Below, one piece after another: positions 34,838 to 43,774 of a stretch of DNA of 44,195 nt. The position numbers and the translations under genes are program-made. The notes under the pieces were generated by a model. The model was not told the DNA's origin and did not search any database. It was given only the letters and a program-made list of their open reading frames with translations. The stretch comes from an uncultured Clostridia bacterium (GTDB taxonomy: Bacteria; Bacillota; Clostridia; Oscillospirales; CAG-272). Positions within the stretch are counted from its first letter, which is position 1. Every line of letters begins with the position of its first letter. The DNA is taken from positions 1-44,195 of the forward strand of contig CANQQT010000013.1 of assembly GCA_947626065.1 (NCBI GenBank). The letters are read 5' to 3'.

Positions 34838-35242
34838 GTGGCGGAATTTATGCTGGAGGTTCTGACGCCGAAAAAACAGTTTTTCAAGGGAGAGGTGGAG
34901 GCCCTGACCTGCACGCTCCCCGACGGCCAGCTTACCGTGCTGAAATCCCACCGCCCGATGCTCGCCGCGCTTGAAATCGGGGTTCTCAAAATCAAGACCG
35001 GCGGGAGCTGGAGAACCGCCTTCTCCTCCGAGGGCTTTATCGAGGTGCGCCCCGACGAGGTTCTCGTCTTCACGCAGAACTGCGAATGGCCGGAGGAGAT
35101 TGACGCCGCCCGCGCCGAGGAGGAGCGGGAGCGGGAGCTGGAAAAGCTCCGCCAGAAGCAGAGCCTCATCGAATACCGGCAGACGCAGATTGCCCTCAAC
35201 CGCGCCATGGCACGGCTGAAGGTGAAAAATACCGTCAACTGA
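34838..35242 (+). CDS. atpC: ATP synthase F1 subunit epsilon
   Basis: 134 residues: N-terminal beta sandwich (ML-EVLTPKKQFF to the DGQLTVLKSHRPM turn) and a C-terminal helical hairpin rich in Glu/Arg (about 92-130) that can inhibit the motor. GTG 34838 is chosen because AAGGGGTGAG precedes it at a proper distance; an in-frame GTG at 34829 would add three residues but overlaps that site. Confidence 0.93.
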   Translation: MAEFMLEVLTPKKQFFKGEVEALTCTLPDGQLTVLKSHRPMLAALEIGVLKIKTGGSWRTAFSSEGFIEVRPDEVLVFTQNCEWPEEIDAARAEEERERELEKLRQKQSLIEYRQTQIALNRAMARLKVKNTVN

Positions 35243-35245
35243 ACG

Positions 35246-35276
35246 CGGCATCCGCCCGACCGGATGCCGATTTTTT
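35246..35276 (+). terminator. Terminator of the ATP synthase operon
   Basis: Perfect 9-bp stem (35246-35254 with 35261-35269), 6-base loop, then A and six T. It begins four bases after the atpC stop. Confidence 0.95.
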
Positions 35277-35355
35277 GCGGGCGAATTTTTTTCGGGGATA
35301 ATGACGCGATTTGCCCGAAAAAGCGCGGCTTTCCCACGCGACTTTTTACGATGGA

Positions 35356-35400
35356 CAAAAAAGGAGTAAAATCGGACGGCCGAATTGGTCCCTTTTTTTG
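35356..35400. terminator. Possible bidirectional terminator before prfC
   Basis: An A-rich arm (CAAAAAAGG, from 35356) and a T-rich arm (CCCTTTTTTTG, ending 35400) can pair around a small inner inverted repeat (TCGG/CCGA). Just upstream of the prfC promoter. Weak evidence. Confidence 0.35.
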
Positions 35401-35410
35401 CTTTTTCGTC

Positions 35411-35439
35411 TTGTAAGAATGGGGAAAATATGATAAAAT
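35411..35439 (+). promoter_or_regulatory. Promoter of prfC
   Basis: TTGTAA (35411-35416) and TAAAAT (35434-35439), 17-bp spacer, TGA before the -10. Confidence 0.7.
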
Positions 35440-35476
35440 AATGTTGCGGTTCCGCTGGGCCGCGCCGGAGGACACT

Positions 35477-37060
35477 ATGAATCGGTACGAAAAGGAAATC
35501 AACAGACGGCGAACCTTCGCCATCATTTCCCACCCCGACGCCGGGAAAACGACGCTGACCGAAAAGCTTTTGCTTTACGGAGGCGTCATTCAGACGGCGG
35601 GCGCGGTGAAGGGAAAGGCCTCCGACCGTCACGCCGTTTCCGACTGGATGGAGATGGAGAAGAAAAGAGGAATCTCCATCACCTCCTCCGTCATGCAGTT
35701 TGAGTACGAGGGCTATTGTATCAACATCCTCGACACCCCGGGGCATCAGGACTTTTCGGAGGATACCTACCGCACGCTGATGGCGGCGGACAGCGCCGTG
35801 ATGGTGATTGACGCCGCAAAGGGAATCGAACCGCAGACGCGCAAGCTCTTCCGGGTCTGCGCCATGCGGCATATTCCGATTTTCACCTTTATCAATAAGC
35901 TCGACCACGAGGCGCGGGATCCCTTCGACCTTGTCGACGAGCTGGAGCATGAATTCGGCATCGGCACCTACTGTATGAACTGGCCGATCGGATGCGGCAT
36001 CGGCTTCAAGGGCGTCTATGACCGGGTCAACCGGAGGATTCTCACCTATGCGGACGCCCATCGGGGAAGAGACCGGCTGGCCGCCGTCTCCTGCGACCTC
36101 ACCGACACGGAAAAGCTCGATTCCCTCATCGGAGAGGATATGCGGCAGATACTCACCGAGCAGGTGGAGCTCCTCGACGGAGCCTCCTTCGACCTTGACG
36201 TCGAGGCTGTGCGGGAAGGGAAGCTGAGCCCGGTTTTCTTCGGCTCGGCGCTCAACAATTTCGGCGTAGAAACCTTCCTTGAAAGCTTCCTTTCGATGAC
36301 GACGCCGCCGCTCCCCCGGAAAACCGAGGAAATGACGGTCGATCCCTGCGACGATCGCTTCTCGGCCTTCGTCTTCAAGATTCAGGCCAACATGAATAAG
36401 GCCCACCGCGACCGTATCGCGTTTTTGCGCATCGTTTCGGGAAAATTCGAGCGGGGGAACGAATACTATCACGTTCAGCAGGGAAAGGAAATCAAGCTCT
36501 CCCAGCCTCAGCAGATGATGGCGCAGGAGCGCTCGATCGTCGACGAGGCCTACGCGGGGGACATCATCGGGGTCTTCGATCCCGGGATCTTCTCGATCGG
36601 GGATACCGTCTGTGAAAAGTCGCTCGGCGTCCGCTTCGAGGGGATTCCCACCTTCGCGCCGGAATGCTTCGCCCTCGTCGAGCAGATCGACAGCATGAAG
36701 CGAAAGCAGTTCGCCAAAGGGGTCAACCAGATCGCGCAGGAGGGCGCCATCCGGATCTTCTTCGAGCCGAATTCCGGCATGGAAAAGGTCTACGTCGGCG
36801 TCGTCGGACAGCTCCAGTTCGACGTCCTTGAATCGAGAATGAAGAACGAATACGGTGTCGAATACCGCCAGAGCCCGCTCCCGTATCAGCTGATAAAGAA
36901 GATCCCGGCTGGAATCGACCCCGAAAAGCTCTATCTGTACGAGGTCAAGTGGGTAAAGGACGTCAGGGAGAACAATTACCTGCTCTTTTCCAGCGAGTGG
37001 AGCCTTCGCTATACCCTTGAGCACAACGAGGGACTGACGCTGGAGGAATACGGCGGATAA
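35477..37060 (+). CDS. prfC: Peptide chain release factor 3
   Basis: 527-residue GTPase that recycles release factors RF1/RF2 from the ribosome. G1 motif HPDAGKTT (19-26), G2 RGISITSSV, G3 DTPGHQDF and G4 NKLD are intact, followed by domain 2 and the RF3 C-terminal domain. ATG 35477 with CGGAGGA upstream; 12 in-frame codons before it overlap the promoter. Confidence 0.95.
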   Translation: MNRYEKEINRRRTFAIISHPDAGKTTLTEKLLLYGGVIQTAGAVKGKASDRHAVSDWMEMEKKRGISITSSVMQFEYEGYCINILDTPGHQDFSEDTYRTLMAADSAVMVIDAAKGIEPQTRKLFRVCAMRHIPIFTFINKLDHEARDPFDLVDELEHEFGIGTYCMNWPIGCGIGFKGVYDRVNRRILTYADAHRGRDRLAAVSCDLTDTEKLDSLIGEDMRQILTEQVELLDGASFDLDVEAVREGKLSPVFFGSALNNFGVETFLESFLSMTTPPLPRKTEEMTVDPCDDRFSAFVFKIQANMNKAHRDRIAFLRIVSGKFERGNEYYHVQQGKEIKLSQPQQMMAQERSIVDEAYAGDIIGVFDPGIFSIGDTVCEKSLGVRFEGIPTFAPECFALVEQIDSMKRKQFAKGVNQIAQEGAIRIFFEPNSGMEKVYVGVVGQLQFDVLESRMKNEYGVEYRQSPLPYQLIKKIPAGIDPEKLYLYEVKWVKDVRENNYLLFSSEWSLRYTLEHNEGLTLEEYGG

Positions 37061-37116
37061 GCTGTCGCGCCACCGCCATCCCGAAAAATTTCTTTGAATT
37101 TTGTTAAGAGGTAGTC

Positions 37117-38478
37117 ATGCAGCAAAACAAGACCGTCAATATGACGGAGGGACCGATTCTCCGGTCGGTTATCGTCTATTCGATTCCCATCATTCTCGGG
37201 GGAATGATTCAGATTTTCTTCAACGCCGCCGATCTTGCCGTCGTCGGGCATTTCGCAAACTCGATTGCCACGGCGTCGGTCGGGGCGACCTCCTCCAGCA
37301 TCAGCCTCGTCGTCAATACGATTTTGGGCCTGTCGGTCGGAATCAACGTCGTGTTGGGACGCGCCCTCGGATCCGGAGACGAGAAAAGAGCGCAAAAGGT
37401 CGTACATACCTCCATCGCCTTTTCCCTTGTGGCGGGTCTTGTTCTTGCCGGAGTCGGCTTCTTCCTTGCGGAAGGACTCATGATTCTCACAAAATGCCCC
37501 GAAAACGCCTTTGCCGGAGCGGTGGGATATATGAGAATCTATTTTCTCGGCGCCCCGGGCATTCTCGCCTATAACTTCGCAAGCGCGATCCTCCGCTCAA
37601 AGGGGGATACCCGCCGACCGCTTTATTATCTGATCGCCTCCGGCGTGGCCAACATCGGATTGAATCTGATTTTCGTCGCGATCTTTCACCTTGACGCCCT
37701 CGGCGTCGCGATTGCCACCGCCGTTTCCCAGTATATGGCGGCGGGAATGACCATCTACCGATTGACGAAGGAAACCGACGCCTGCCGGTTTATACCGAGG
37801 GAAACGCGGATTCATGCCAAAGAGCTGAGGGATATCATCCGGTACGGGCTCGCCTCCTCCGTCACCAACGCCATGTTCAGCATTTCCAACCTCCAGATTC
37901 AGTCGGCGGTCAATTCCTACGGCGACAGCGCCGTGGCGGGGAACGCCGCCTGCGCAAGCATCGAGGGCTTTGCCGCCGCCGGAAACAGTGCCTTTAACGC
38001 GGCGATCGTCGCCTTTCTCGGGCAGAACGTCGGTGCGGGGAAGAAGGCGAGAATCAAAAAAATTATCCTATGCTGCCTTCTTTGCTCCGTCACCTTCACC
38101 GCCTTTTTCGGACTTGTCTTCTTCACCTTCGGAGGCCCGATTTTCAGGGCGGTCTACCTGCCGAAGGACGCGGAGGCCGTCCGGATCGCGATTGTTCGTA
38201 CCTATTACCTCCTGATCTTTTATTGGGTTCCCGCGGCCTACGGGGTCATCGGAGGAGCGGCGCAGGCGCTGGGGTATTCTTTCCCGATTATGCTCAATTC
38301 GATTTTCGGGGTCTGCGTTTTCCGGACGATATGGATGCAGCTGATTTACCCGAAAGCTCCCTCGCTTCATATGCTCTATATCTGCTATCCCGTGACGTGG
38401 GGACTCATCCTGCTGCTGCATTCGGTGGTCTTCTTCTACGCCATTATCCGCTACTATAAAAAGGGCGTCGTAAGATAA
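37117..38478 (+). CDS. MATE-family multidrug/organic cation exporter
   Basis: 453-residue transporter with twelve predicted helices in two halves. The start (MTEGPILRSVIVYSIPIILGGMIQIFFNAADLAVVGHF) has the family pattern of helix 1 and its loop, and the second half mirrors it near residue 245-300 (SSVTNAMFSISNLQIQ). Probably Na+ or H+ driven; substrate unknown. ATG 37117 with AGAGGT upstream, 56 bases after prfC and possibly on the same transcript. Confidence 0.92.
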   Translation: MQQNKTVNMTEGPILRSVIVYSIPIILGGMIQIFFNAADLAVVGHFANSIATASVGATSSSISLVVNTILGLSVGINVVLGRALGSGDEKRAQKVVHTSIAFSLVAGLVLAGVGFFLAEGLMILTKCPENAFAGAVGYMRIYFLGAPGILAYNFASAILRSKGDTRRPLYYLIASGVANIGLNLIFVAIFHLDALGVAIATAVSQYMAAGMTIYRLTKETDACRFIPRETRIHAKELRDIIRYGLASSVTNAMFSISNLQIQSAVNSYGDSAVAGNAACASIEGFAAAGNSAFNAAIVAFLGQNVGAGKKARIKKIILCCLLCSVTFTAFFGLVFFTFGGPIFRAVYLPKDAEAVRIAIVRTYYLLIFYWVPAAYGVIGGAAQALGYSFPIMLNSIFGVCVFRTIWMQLIYPKAPSLHMLYICYPVTWGLILLLHSVVFFYAIIRYYKKGVVR

Positions 38479-38509
38479 AACAATACCGGTCATGAAAGAG
38501 GGAGAACAG

Positions 38510-39061
38510 ATGGAATTCAGCAAGCTGACAGAAAAAAAGCTGAGGGGCGAAAAGGTGTATTCCGGGAGCTTCCTGCAGGTCTACCGCGACATCGTCGCGC
38601 TCCCCGACGGGAACGAGGCCTCCCGCGAATACATTCAGCATATGGGGGCCGCCTGCGTCGTGCCGATTACCGAAAGCGGAGACGTCGTCATGGTGCGGCA
38701 GTACCGCTATCCCATCGGAAAGGAAACGCTGGAAATCCCGGCGGGGAAGATGAGCCCCACCGACGGAAATCCCGAAGAGGCCGCCCGGCGGGAGCTTTTG
38801 GAGGAGACGGGAGCGAAGGCCGAAACGATGACCTATTTGGGGGAATTTTATCCGCTGGCCGCCTATTCCGACGAGGTGATTCATATGTTCGTCGCCGAGG
38901 GGCTGAGCTTCGGGGAATCCCACCCCGACGAGGACGAATTTCTCAGCGTGGAGCTGGTGCCGCTGGAGAAGCTGGTCGATGAAATCATGCAGGGAAACGT
39001 GCCGGACGCCAAAACGCAGGCGGCGGTTCTGCGCGCTTATCTCAAGAGAAAAAGAGAGTAA
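38510..39061 (+). CDS. NUDIX hydrolase, ADP-ribose pyrophosphatase type
   Basis: 183 residues. The NUDIX box is complete: G86, then EEAARRELLEETG (89-101) with the metal-binding glutamates Glu95, Glu98 and Glu99. Upstream ITESGDVVMVRQYR and LEIPAGKM match ADP-ribose/NDP-sugar pyrophosphatases. ATG 38510 has AGAGGGAG upstream; the earlier ATG at 38492 has none. Confidence 0.92.
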   Translation: MEFSKLTEKKLRGEKVYSGSFLQVYRDIVALPDGNEASREYIQHMGAACVVPITESGDVVMVRQYRYPIGKETLEIPAGKMSPTDGNPEEAARRELLEETGAKAETMTYLGEFYPLAAYSDEVIHMFVAEGLSFGESHPDEDEFLSVELVPLEKLVDEIMQGNVPDAKTQAAVLRAYLKRKRE

Positions 39062-39078
39062 ATCCGACCGTTTATGAG

Positions 39079-39116
39079 CCGGGCAGGGAAGTTTTTCCTG
39101 TCCGGTTCTTTTCTTT
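39079..39116 (+). terminator. Terminator after the NUDIX gene
   Basis: 9-bp stem with one G-T pair (39079-39087 with 39097-39105), then a T-rich stretch broken by two C. Confidence 0.88.
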
Positions 39117-39199
39117 TCGGTGCGCCGAAAAAGGGAATAATTTACAGTTGAATGAACCGTGAATTTTTTTAGAAAAAAAGAAATTTTCGTGTTTTCTTG

Positions 39200-39228
39200 T
39201 TGCAAACTGACCGAATCACTGCTATAAT
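39200..39228 (+). promoter_or_regulatory. Promoter of the MBOAT gene
   Basis: TTGCAA (39200-39205) and TATAAT (39223-39228), 17-bp spacer, TGC before the -10. Confidence 0.85.
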
Positions 39229-39307
39229 AAAAGAGTGAAAAGGCTTCGGAAATTTGGTTTTTCCCGACAGGAAACGTATGACAGCAGAGGAAAAGGAGGA
39301 GACAGAA

Positions 39308-40711
39308 ATGACTTTTTGCAGCTTGGACTTTCTCTTTCTGTTTCTCCCGATTTTTCTTGTCCTGCACGGCGTGACAAGGGGGAAGACGAGAAACGCCGTC
39401 CTCCTCGGAGGAAGCCTCCTCTTTTACTTTTTCGCCTCCGGAAAGAGCCTCGGCTTCCTGCTCCTGCTGATTTTTTCCCTCCTGTTCAACTATTTCCTCG
39501 GACGCCTGATCGCCGAGACGAAGGGAAGCGCTCGCAGGAGCCTTCTCCTCTTCGGAGTCGTCCTTGACGCCGGGATTCTCCTCTTCTATAAATACGCCTG
39601 CGCGGTGGCGGAGTTCTTCATCCCGCTCTTCGGGGAAAATCGACTGACTCAAACCGATCTGCTGCTCCCGCTCGGACTCAGCTTTTATACCTTCAAGAAC
39701 ATTTCCTATCTCCACGAGGTCAGCGCCGGGCGGGCTCCCGCCGAGCGGTCTCTTGTCGATTACGGCGCGTATCTGGCCCTCTTTCCACAGATATCGATGG
39801 GGCCGATTATGACCTACGCAGACTTCCGGGCGGCGCTGAAACGCCGTACCGTGACGCTGAAAAAAATTAACGCCGGTATGGCGGAATTTATCCTCGGCTT
39901 CGGGCTGAAAATGATCTTTGCCAACCGTATCGGAGCCATCTGGAACGGCATCGATACCATCGGGTATGACGGAATTTCCACGCCGCTTGCGTGGATGGGA
40001 CTGCTGGCCTACGCCCTGCAACTCTACTTCGATTTTTACGGATATTCCTTGATGGCGTCGGGGCTGGGCGGAATGCTCGGCTATTATACGCCGAAAAACT
40101 TTAATTATCCCTATCTGTCGGGCTCGGTGTCGGATTTCTGGCGCCGCTGGCACATCACCCTCGGGGATTGGTTCAAGGAAAACGTCTATATTCCGTTGGG
40201 AGGCAACCGACGCGGGAAGGGAATTCTGCTCCGGAATCTCTTCGTCGTCTGGTTTCTCACCGGAATCTGGCACGGAAACACCCTGAATTTCATGGTGTGG
40301 GGCCTCTTCCTCTTCTTTTTCATTGTCCTTGAAAAGTTCGGATTCCTTGACGCGCTACTGAATCATAAGGTACTCTCCCACGTTTACGTGCTGACGGTGA
40401 TCCTCTTCTCGTGGCTCCTCTTCCGGCTTCCCACTCTCGCGGACGTCCCGACCTACCTCTCGCGGCTTTTCCCCTTCTTCACGAAAACGCCGGAGTACGT
40501 CTTCCGGCAGGATTGGGTAAGGTATATGAACAGCACGGGGCTTCTCCTCGCCGCCGGAGTTCTCTTCTGCACGCCGCTGCCGAGGAGGCTCTATCTGAAA
40601 ATCAAGAATAAGGCCATCCTCGCCGTCCCGCTCCTGCTGTTGATTTTCTGGTATTCCGTCTACTGCTCCGCACGCGGGGCCAACGATCCGTTCTTGTATA
40701 TGAATTACTGA
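39308..40711 (+). CDS. MBOAT-family O-acyltransferase (AlgI/PatA-like)
   Basis: 467-residue polytopic membrane protein. The MBOAT landmarks are FWRRWHITL with His282, the NVYIPLGGNRRGK loop, and the catalytic His322 in TGIWHGNTL. In AlgI, PatA and DltB such proteins pass acyl groups across the membrane for O-acylation of a surface polymer by a separate SGNH partner. Two SGNH proteins follow directly. ATG 39308 with AAAGGAGGAG upstream; an earlier in-frame ATG has no such site. Confidence 0.93.
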   Translation: MTFCSLDFLFLFLPIFLVLHGVTRGKTRNAVLLGGSLLFYFFASGKSLGFLLLLIFSLLFNYFLGRLIAETKGSARRSLLLFGVVLDAGILLFYKYACAVAEFFIPLFGENRLTQTDLLLPLGLSFYTFKNISYLHEVSAGRAPAERSLVDYGAYLALFPQISMGPIMTYADFRAALKRRTVTLKKINAGMAEFILGFGLKMIFANRIGAIWNGIDTIGYDGISTPLAWMGLLAYALQLYFDFYGYSLMASGLGGMLGYYTPKNFNYPYLSGSVSDFWRRWHITLGDWFKENVYIPLGGNRRGKGILLRNLFVVWFLTGIWHGNTLNFMVWGLFLFFFIVLEKFGFLDALLNHKVLSHVYVLTVILFSWLLFRLPTLADVPTYLSRLFPFFTKTPEYVFRQDWVRYMNSTGLLLAAGVLFCTPLPRRLYLKIKNKAILAVPLLLLIFWYSVYCSARGANDPFLYMNY

Positions 40712-40748
40712 TTCGGCGCATGACGGGAATCCGAAAGCCCGCGCCGAA
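40712..40748 (+). other. Hairpin after the MBOAT gene
   Basis: TTCGGCGC (40712-40719) pairs with GCGCCGAA (40741-40748), 21-base loop, no T tract. May attenuate or stabilise the transcript. Confidence 0.4.
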
Positions 40749-40823
40749 AACATCCGCTCAGCGGCAGGGCGCCGCGATTTTCCACAAAATTTCCGTCCAA
40801 AAGACGTTAAAGGAGGAATGAGA

Positions 40824-42014
40824 ATGAACCGACCGAGAAAGCCGCACCGTGCGGCGGTGAAAACGCAAAGAATACTTCTTGCCCTGTTAAAAGCCCTCGG
40901 AACGCTCCTCTGCGTCTGCCTTTCAGTTCTTTTCATCCTCTATATCGGAACGCTGATGAGACGCGGCTCTGCCTCGCCGGAAACCGAGCCGTCCGAGGGA
41001 CAGAGCGTCCCCGGGATTTCCTCCGACCGGGAAAGCACGCCCCCGACCGGGGAGGGGACAGGAAAGAACACCGAAGGATCCGAGAGCGCCTCCGACGCTC
41101 CCACCGATGCGCAAGCCACGGAAGGCCCGACCGACGAACCCACCGGAACCGCGCTGCCCGCCACCGAGCCGGAAGTGACGGAGCCGACGACGACGAAACC
41201 GCAAACGACAAAGCCGTCCACAACGAAACCCGGAACGACGAAGCCGGAAACGACGAAACCGCCGGTAACCAATCCGTCAACGTCGGAACCGCCGACTACG
41301 GAGCCGTCAACGACGGAGCCGCCGCAGACGCAGACCGACCCACCGGCAACGGAACCGCCGGAAACCGACCCGCCGCAGACCGATCCGCCGGTGACGGATC
41401 CCCCCGTCACTCAGCCACAAGGCGATCCCGACCGGATAAACGATCCCGATTATTTCAAGGACGCGCTCTTCATCGGGGACTCCCGGACGGTGGGCTTTTA
41501 TCTCTACGCGAAGATCCCCGGAGCCTCCTATTTTGCCAGAACCTCGATGAACGTCTCAAACTGCTTCGCCGATAAAAAATCTGAGACCGGAACGGGGGAT
41601 CTGAATCTGGAGGAGTATCTCAAAGCCAACAAATTCGGGAAAATCTACATTCTGCTCGGAATCAACGAAATCGGCTATTCCTACAGTTGGATTATCTCCC
41701 GCTATCAGACGCTTTTGCAAAAAATTCAGGAGCTACAGCCCGACGCCATCCTGCTGATTCAGTCGAATATGCACGTGACGAAGGCAAAATCCGACGCCAA
41801 CCCGACGACCTTCAATAACGACCGCATCAACGAGCTGAACCGCCGCCTCGCGGCCCTCGCCGACGGGGAAAAAATCTTCTTCCTCGACTTTGCCGCGGCC
41901 TTCGACGGGGAAGACGGGTGCCTCAAAACGGAATATTCAAGGGACGGCATTCATTTCTACGCGAAAACCTACCCGCTCTGGCGCGACTGGATTCTCGAAA
42001 ACGGCAAGCGATGA
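40824..42014 (+). CDS. Membrane-anchored SGNH-domain protein 1
   Basis: 396 residues. Basic N-terminus, membrane anchor (about 22-44), then a 140-residue linker built of short Thr/Pro/Glu/Lys repeats (TTKP, TTEP, TDPP; about 50-200), typical of wall-spanning spacers. The catalytic domain follows: Ser220 in IGDSRT, Asn in the GINEIG block, and Asp374-His377 in RDGIHF, the SGNH hydrolase set. As the partner of the MBOAT enzyme it probably transfers or removes acyl groups on an envelope glycan. ATG 40824 is seven bases after GGAGG; the ATG at 40818 is too close to that site. Confidence 0.88.
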   Translation: MNRPRKPHRAAVKTQRILLALLKALGTLLCVCLSVLFILYIGTLMRRGSASPETEPSEGQSVPGISSDRESTPPTGEGTGKNTEGSESASDAPTDAQATEGPTDEPTGTALPATEPEVTEPTTTKPQTTKPSTTKPGTTKPETTKPPVTNPSTSEPPTTEPSTTEPPQTQTDPPATEPPETDPPQTDPPVTDPPVTQPQGDPDRINDPDYFKDALFIGDSRTVGFYLYAKIPGASYFARTSMNVSNCFADKKSETGTGDLNLEEYLKANKFGKIYILLGINEIGYSYSWIISRYQTLLQKIQELQPDAILLIQSNMHVTKAKSDANPTTFNNDRINELNRRLAALADGEKIFFLDFAAAFDGEDGCLKTEYSRDGIHFYAKTYPLWRDWILENGKR

Positions 42015-42127
42015 CAGAAGCCCCGGACGACCGGGGAACCCGCCGCTCCGTGGCCTCGTTCTCTGCGTTTCCACGCGCGGAGGGAGGAACCGCGCAAGGG
42101 AAGAGGAGCCAAAAGGGAAGAGCCCAA

Positions 42128-42170
42128 GTGGAAAAATCCACGTGGAAAAATCCACGTGGAAAAAAACCAC
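42128..42170. repeat. Three tandem palindromes of GTGGAAAAATCCAC type
   Basis: Units at 42128-42141, 42142-42155 and 42156-42170. The first two are identical 14-mers, each an inverted repeat GTGGA-AAAA-TCCAC; the third is GTGGAAAAAAACCAC. They abut without spacers. Could be protein-binding sites or a cruciform/hairpin cluster. Confidence 0.8.
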
Positions 42171-42225
42171 CGTGAGAATTGTCTTCGCGAGAAGATTCCA
42201 CAGTAGGAAATCCATCAAGGGAACA

Positions 42226-42306
42226 GTCATATTTTCCCGCCCTACGGAATATTATTATAATGTCATATTTTTAGGACTTCCTCAGCAATCGGACAAGCCC
42301 CGCCGC
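42226..42306. repeat. Intergenic repeat, copy 1
   Basis: Shares with 42405-42469 a left block (GTCATA, CCGCCC, ACGGAATATT) and an exact right block of 16 bases (GGACAAGCCCCGCCGC), with different centres. Confidence 0.65.
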
Positions 42307-42404
42307 GCCGCCGAGAGACCGACGCAAAGCCGCTATACCCGTTAAGCGTCCTGCGCCGCCGTCACGCTCTGACCGAACGCGCAACGCCGACGCCCTCGTA
42401 CCGA

Positions 42405-42469
42405 GTCATAGTTTTCCGCCCCACGGAATATTTTTATGACGTCCGCAACGACTGGACAAGCCCCGCCGC
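42405..42469. repeat. Intergenic repeat, copy 2
   Basis: Shorter copy of the segment at 42226-42306; about 16 bases of the centre are missing or changed. Confidence 0.65.
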
Positions 42470-42578
42470 TGCCGGAAGGTCGACGCCTCGAAAGGCCTTG
42501 ACTATTCCACATTTTATAGATTCCCTCATTTTCTGTTTCTTTTCATAATTCTCATTTCTGTGAAAGCCGGTTATCCCT

Positions 42579-43514
42579 ATGAAATCCTCTTCTAAATCTC
42601 AATGGAAAGGCTGCGCGCTCCTGTTGGCACTGCTTCTCTCCACCCTCGCCGTCGTCTTCGTCGGTTGCCTACGGGGAAGAGGCTTTAAGCTCCCACCGGC
42701 GGCCGTCGACGTCTTTATGAACGGAAACGGGGAAAAGGAGGAGGAGGAGGAGACCGAGGAGCCGGACGAAAGCGAGCCGAGCGAATCGCGGCCATCATCC
42801 CCGACCGGGACAACCCCCGCCGATACCGGAAGTCAGATCCCGCAGACCGACTCGCCCGCAACGGTTCCCCCCTCCACCGAGCCGGAGCAAACCGCGCCGA
42901 CGGTCACGGAGGCCCCCGTCACCGAGCCGCCGAGGGCCGACGATCCCGACTATTTCAAGGACGCGCTCTTCATCGGGGATTCCCGAACGGTTGGCCTCTA
43001 TATCTACGCGAAGATCCCCGGTGCCTCCTATTTTGCCAGAACCTCGATGAACGTATCGAATTGCTTCGCCGATAAAAAATCCGAGACCGGAACGGGGGAT
43101 CTGAATCTGGAGGAGTATCTGAAAGCCAACAAATTCGGGAAGATCTATATCTTGCTCGGAATCAACGAAATCGGATATTCCTACAACTGGATTATCTCCC
43201 GCTATCAGACGCTTTTGCAAAAAATCCAGGAGCTGCAGCCCGACGCCATCCTGTTGATTCAGTCGAATATGCACGTGACGAAGGCAAAATCCGACGCCAA
43301 CCCGACGACCTTCAACAACGACCGCATCAACGAGCTGAACCGCCGCCTCGCGGGCCTCGCCGACGGAGAAAAGATCTTCTTCCTCGATTTTGCCGCTGTC
43401 TTCGACGATGAAAAGGGATGTATGAAGAGCGAGTATTCCGGGGACGGCGTTCACTTCAAGGCAAGCGCCTATGCCCTCTGGAAAAACTGGATCCTCGAAA
43501 ACGGGAAGCGGTGA
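42579..43514 (+). CDS. Membrane-anchored SGNH-domain protein 2
   Basis: 311-residue paralogue of the upstream gene. N-terminal hydrophobic segment (about 11-30, with VGC, which could also be a lipobox), a shorter acidic then Pro/Thr/Ser-rich linker (about 50-125), then the SGNH domain: Ser135 in IGDSRT, and Asp289-His292 in GDGVHF. From DDPDYFKDALF to the end it is almost identical to protein 1, while the anchor and linker share little, so the two may act at different distances from the membrane. Start ATG 42579 has only a weak ribosome binding site. Confidence 0.87.
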   Translation: MKSSSKSQWKGCALLLALLLSTLAVVFVGCLRGRGFKLPPAAVDVFMNGNGEKEEEEETEEPDESEPSESRPSSPTGTTPADTGSQIPQTDSPATVPPSTEPEQTAPTVTEAPVTEPPRADDPDYFKDALFIGDSRTVGLYIYAKIPGASYFARTSMNVSNCFADKKSETGTGDLNLEEYLKANKFGKIYILLGINEIGYSYNWIISRYQTLLQKIQELQPDAILLIQSNMHVTKAKSDANPTTFNNDRINELNRRLAGLADGEKIFFLDFAAVFDDEKGCMKSEYSGDGVHFKASAYALWKNWILENGKR

Positions 43515-43675
43515 CGGAAGCGGGAACACCCGCCGGAAATACCCGCGGCAGTACCTGCCGGAGCCGGAAACGCTCCGCCGAATCCGTCCGCGCCAAAGCA
43601 TCTTACCGGAAAAACGCCCACCGGAAACGCCGCAGGGTAAACGTGTGAATTTTATGTAAACATTTAAAATTTCCC

Positions 43676-43704
43676 TTGCAAATTGAAAAGCGGTGTGGTA
43701 TAAT
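43676..43704 (+). promoter_or_regulatory. Promoter of rplS
   Basis: TTGCAA (43676-43681) and TATAAT (43699-43704), 17-bp spacer, TGG before the -10. Confidence 0.9.
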
Positions 43705-43720
43705 CTTTCTGTTGATTTTG

Positions 43721-43756
43721 CGGGTGGTCCTCTGCTGTGCTCTGCACGAACACCCG
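43721..43756 (+). ncRNA. Putative L19 leader RNA structure
   Basis: Nested helices: CGGGTG (43721-43726) with CACCCG (43751-43756) and, inside, GTGC (43737-43740) with GCAC (43744-43747). It lies in the short 5' leader of rplS, where Bacillota often carry an L19 autoregulatory leader. Match to that family is by position and shape only. Confidence 0.5.
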
Positions 43757-43774
43757 GTTTAAGGAGGAGCTTTC

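Larger units (their letters stand above)
42015..42578. other. Intergenic region between the two SGNH genes
   Basis: 564 bases with no recognised gene. It holds the palindromic repeats and the duplicated segment listed separately. TTGACT at 42498-42503 resembles a -35 box but no -10 lies at proper distance. Confidence 0.5.

Noticed and set aside
42128-42170. DnaA boxes or a replication origin
   Set aside because: GTGGAAAAATCCAC contains TCCAC but not the TTATCCACA box, and no origin genes are nearby.
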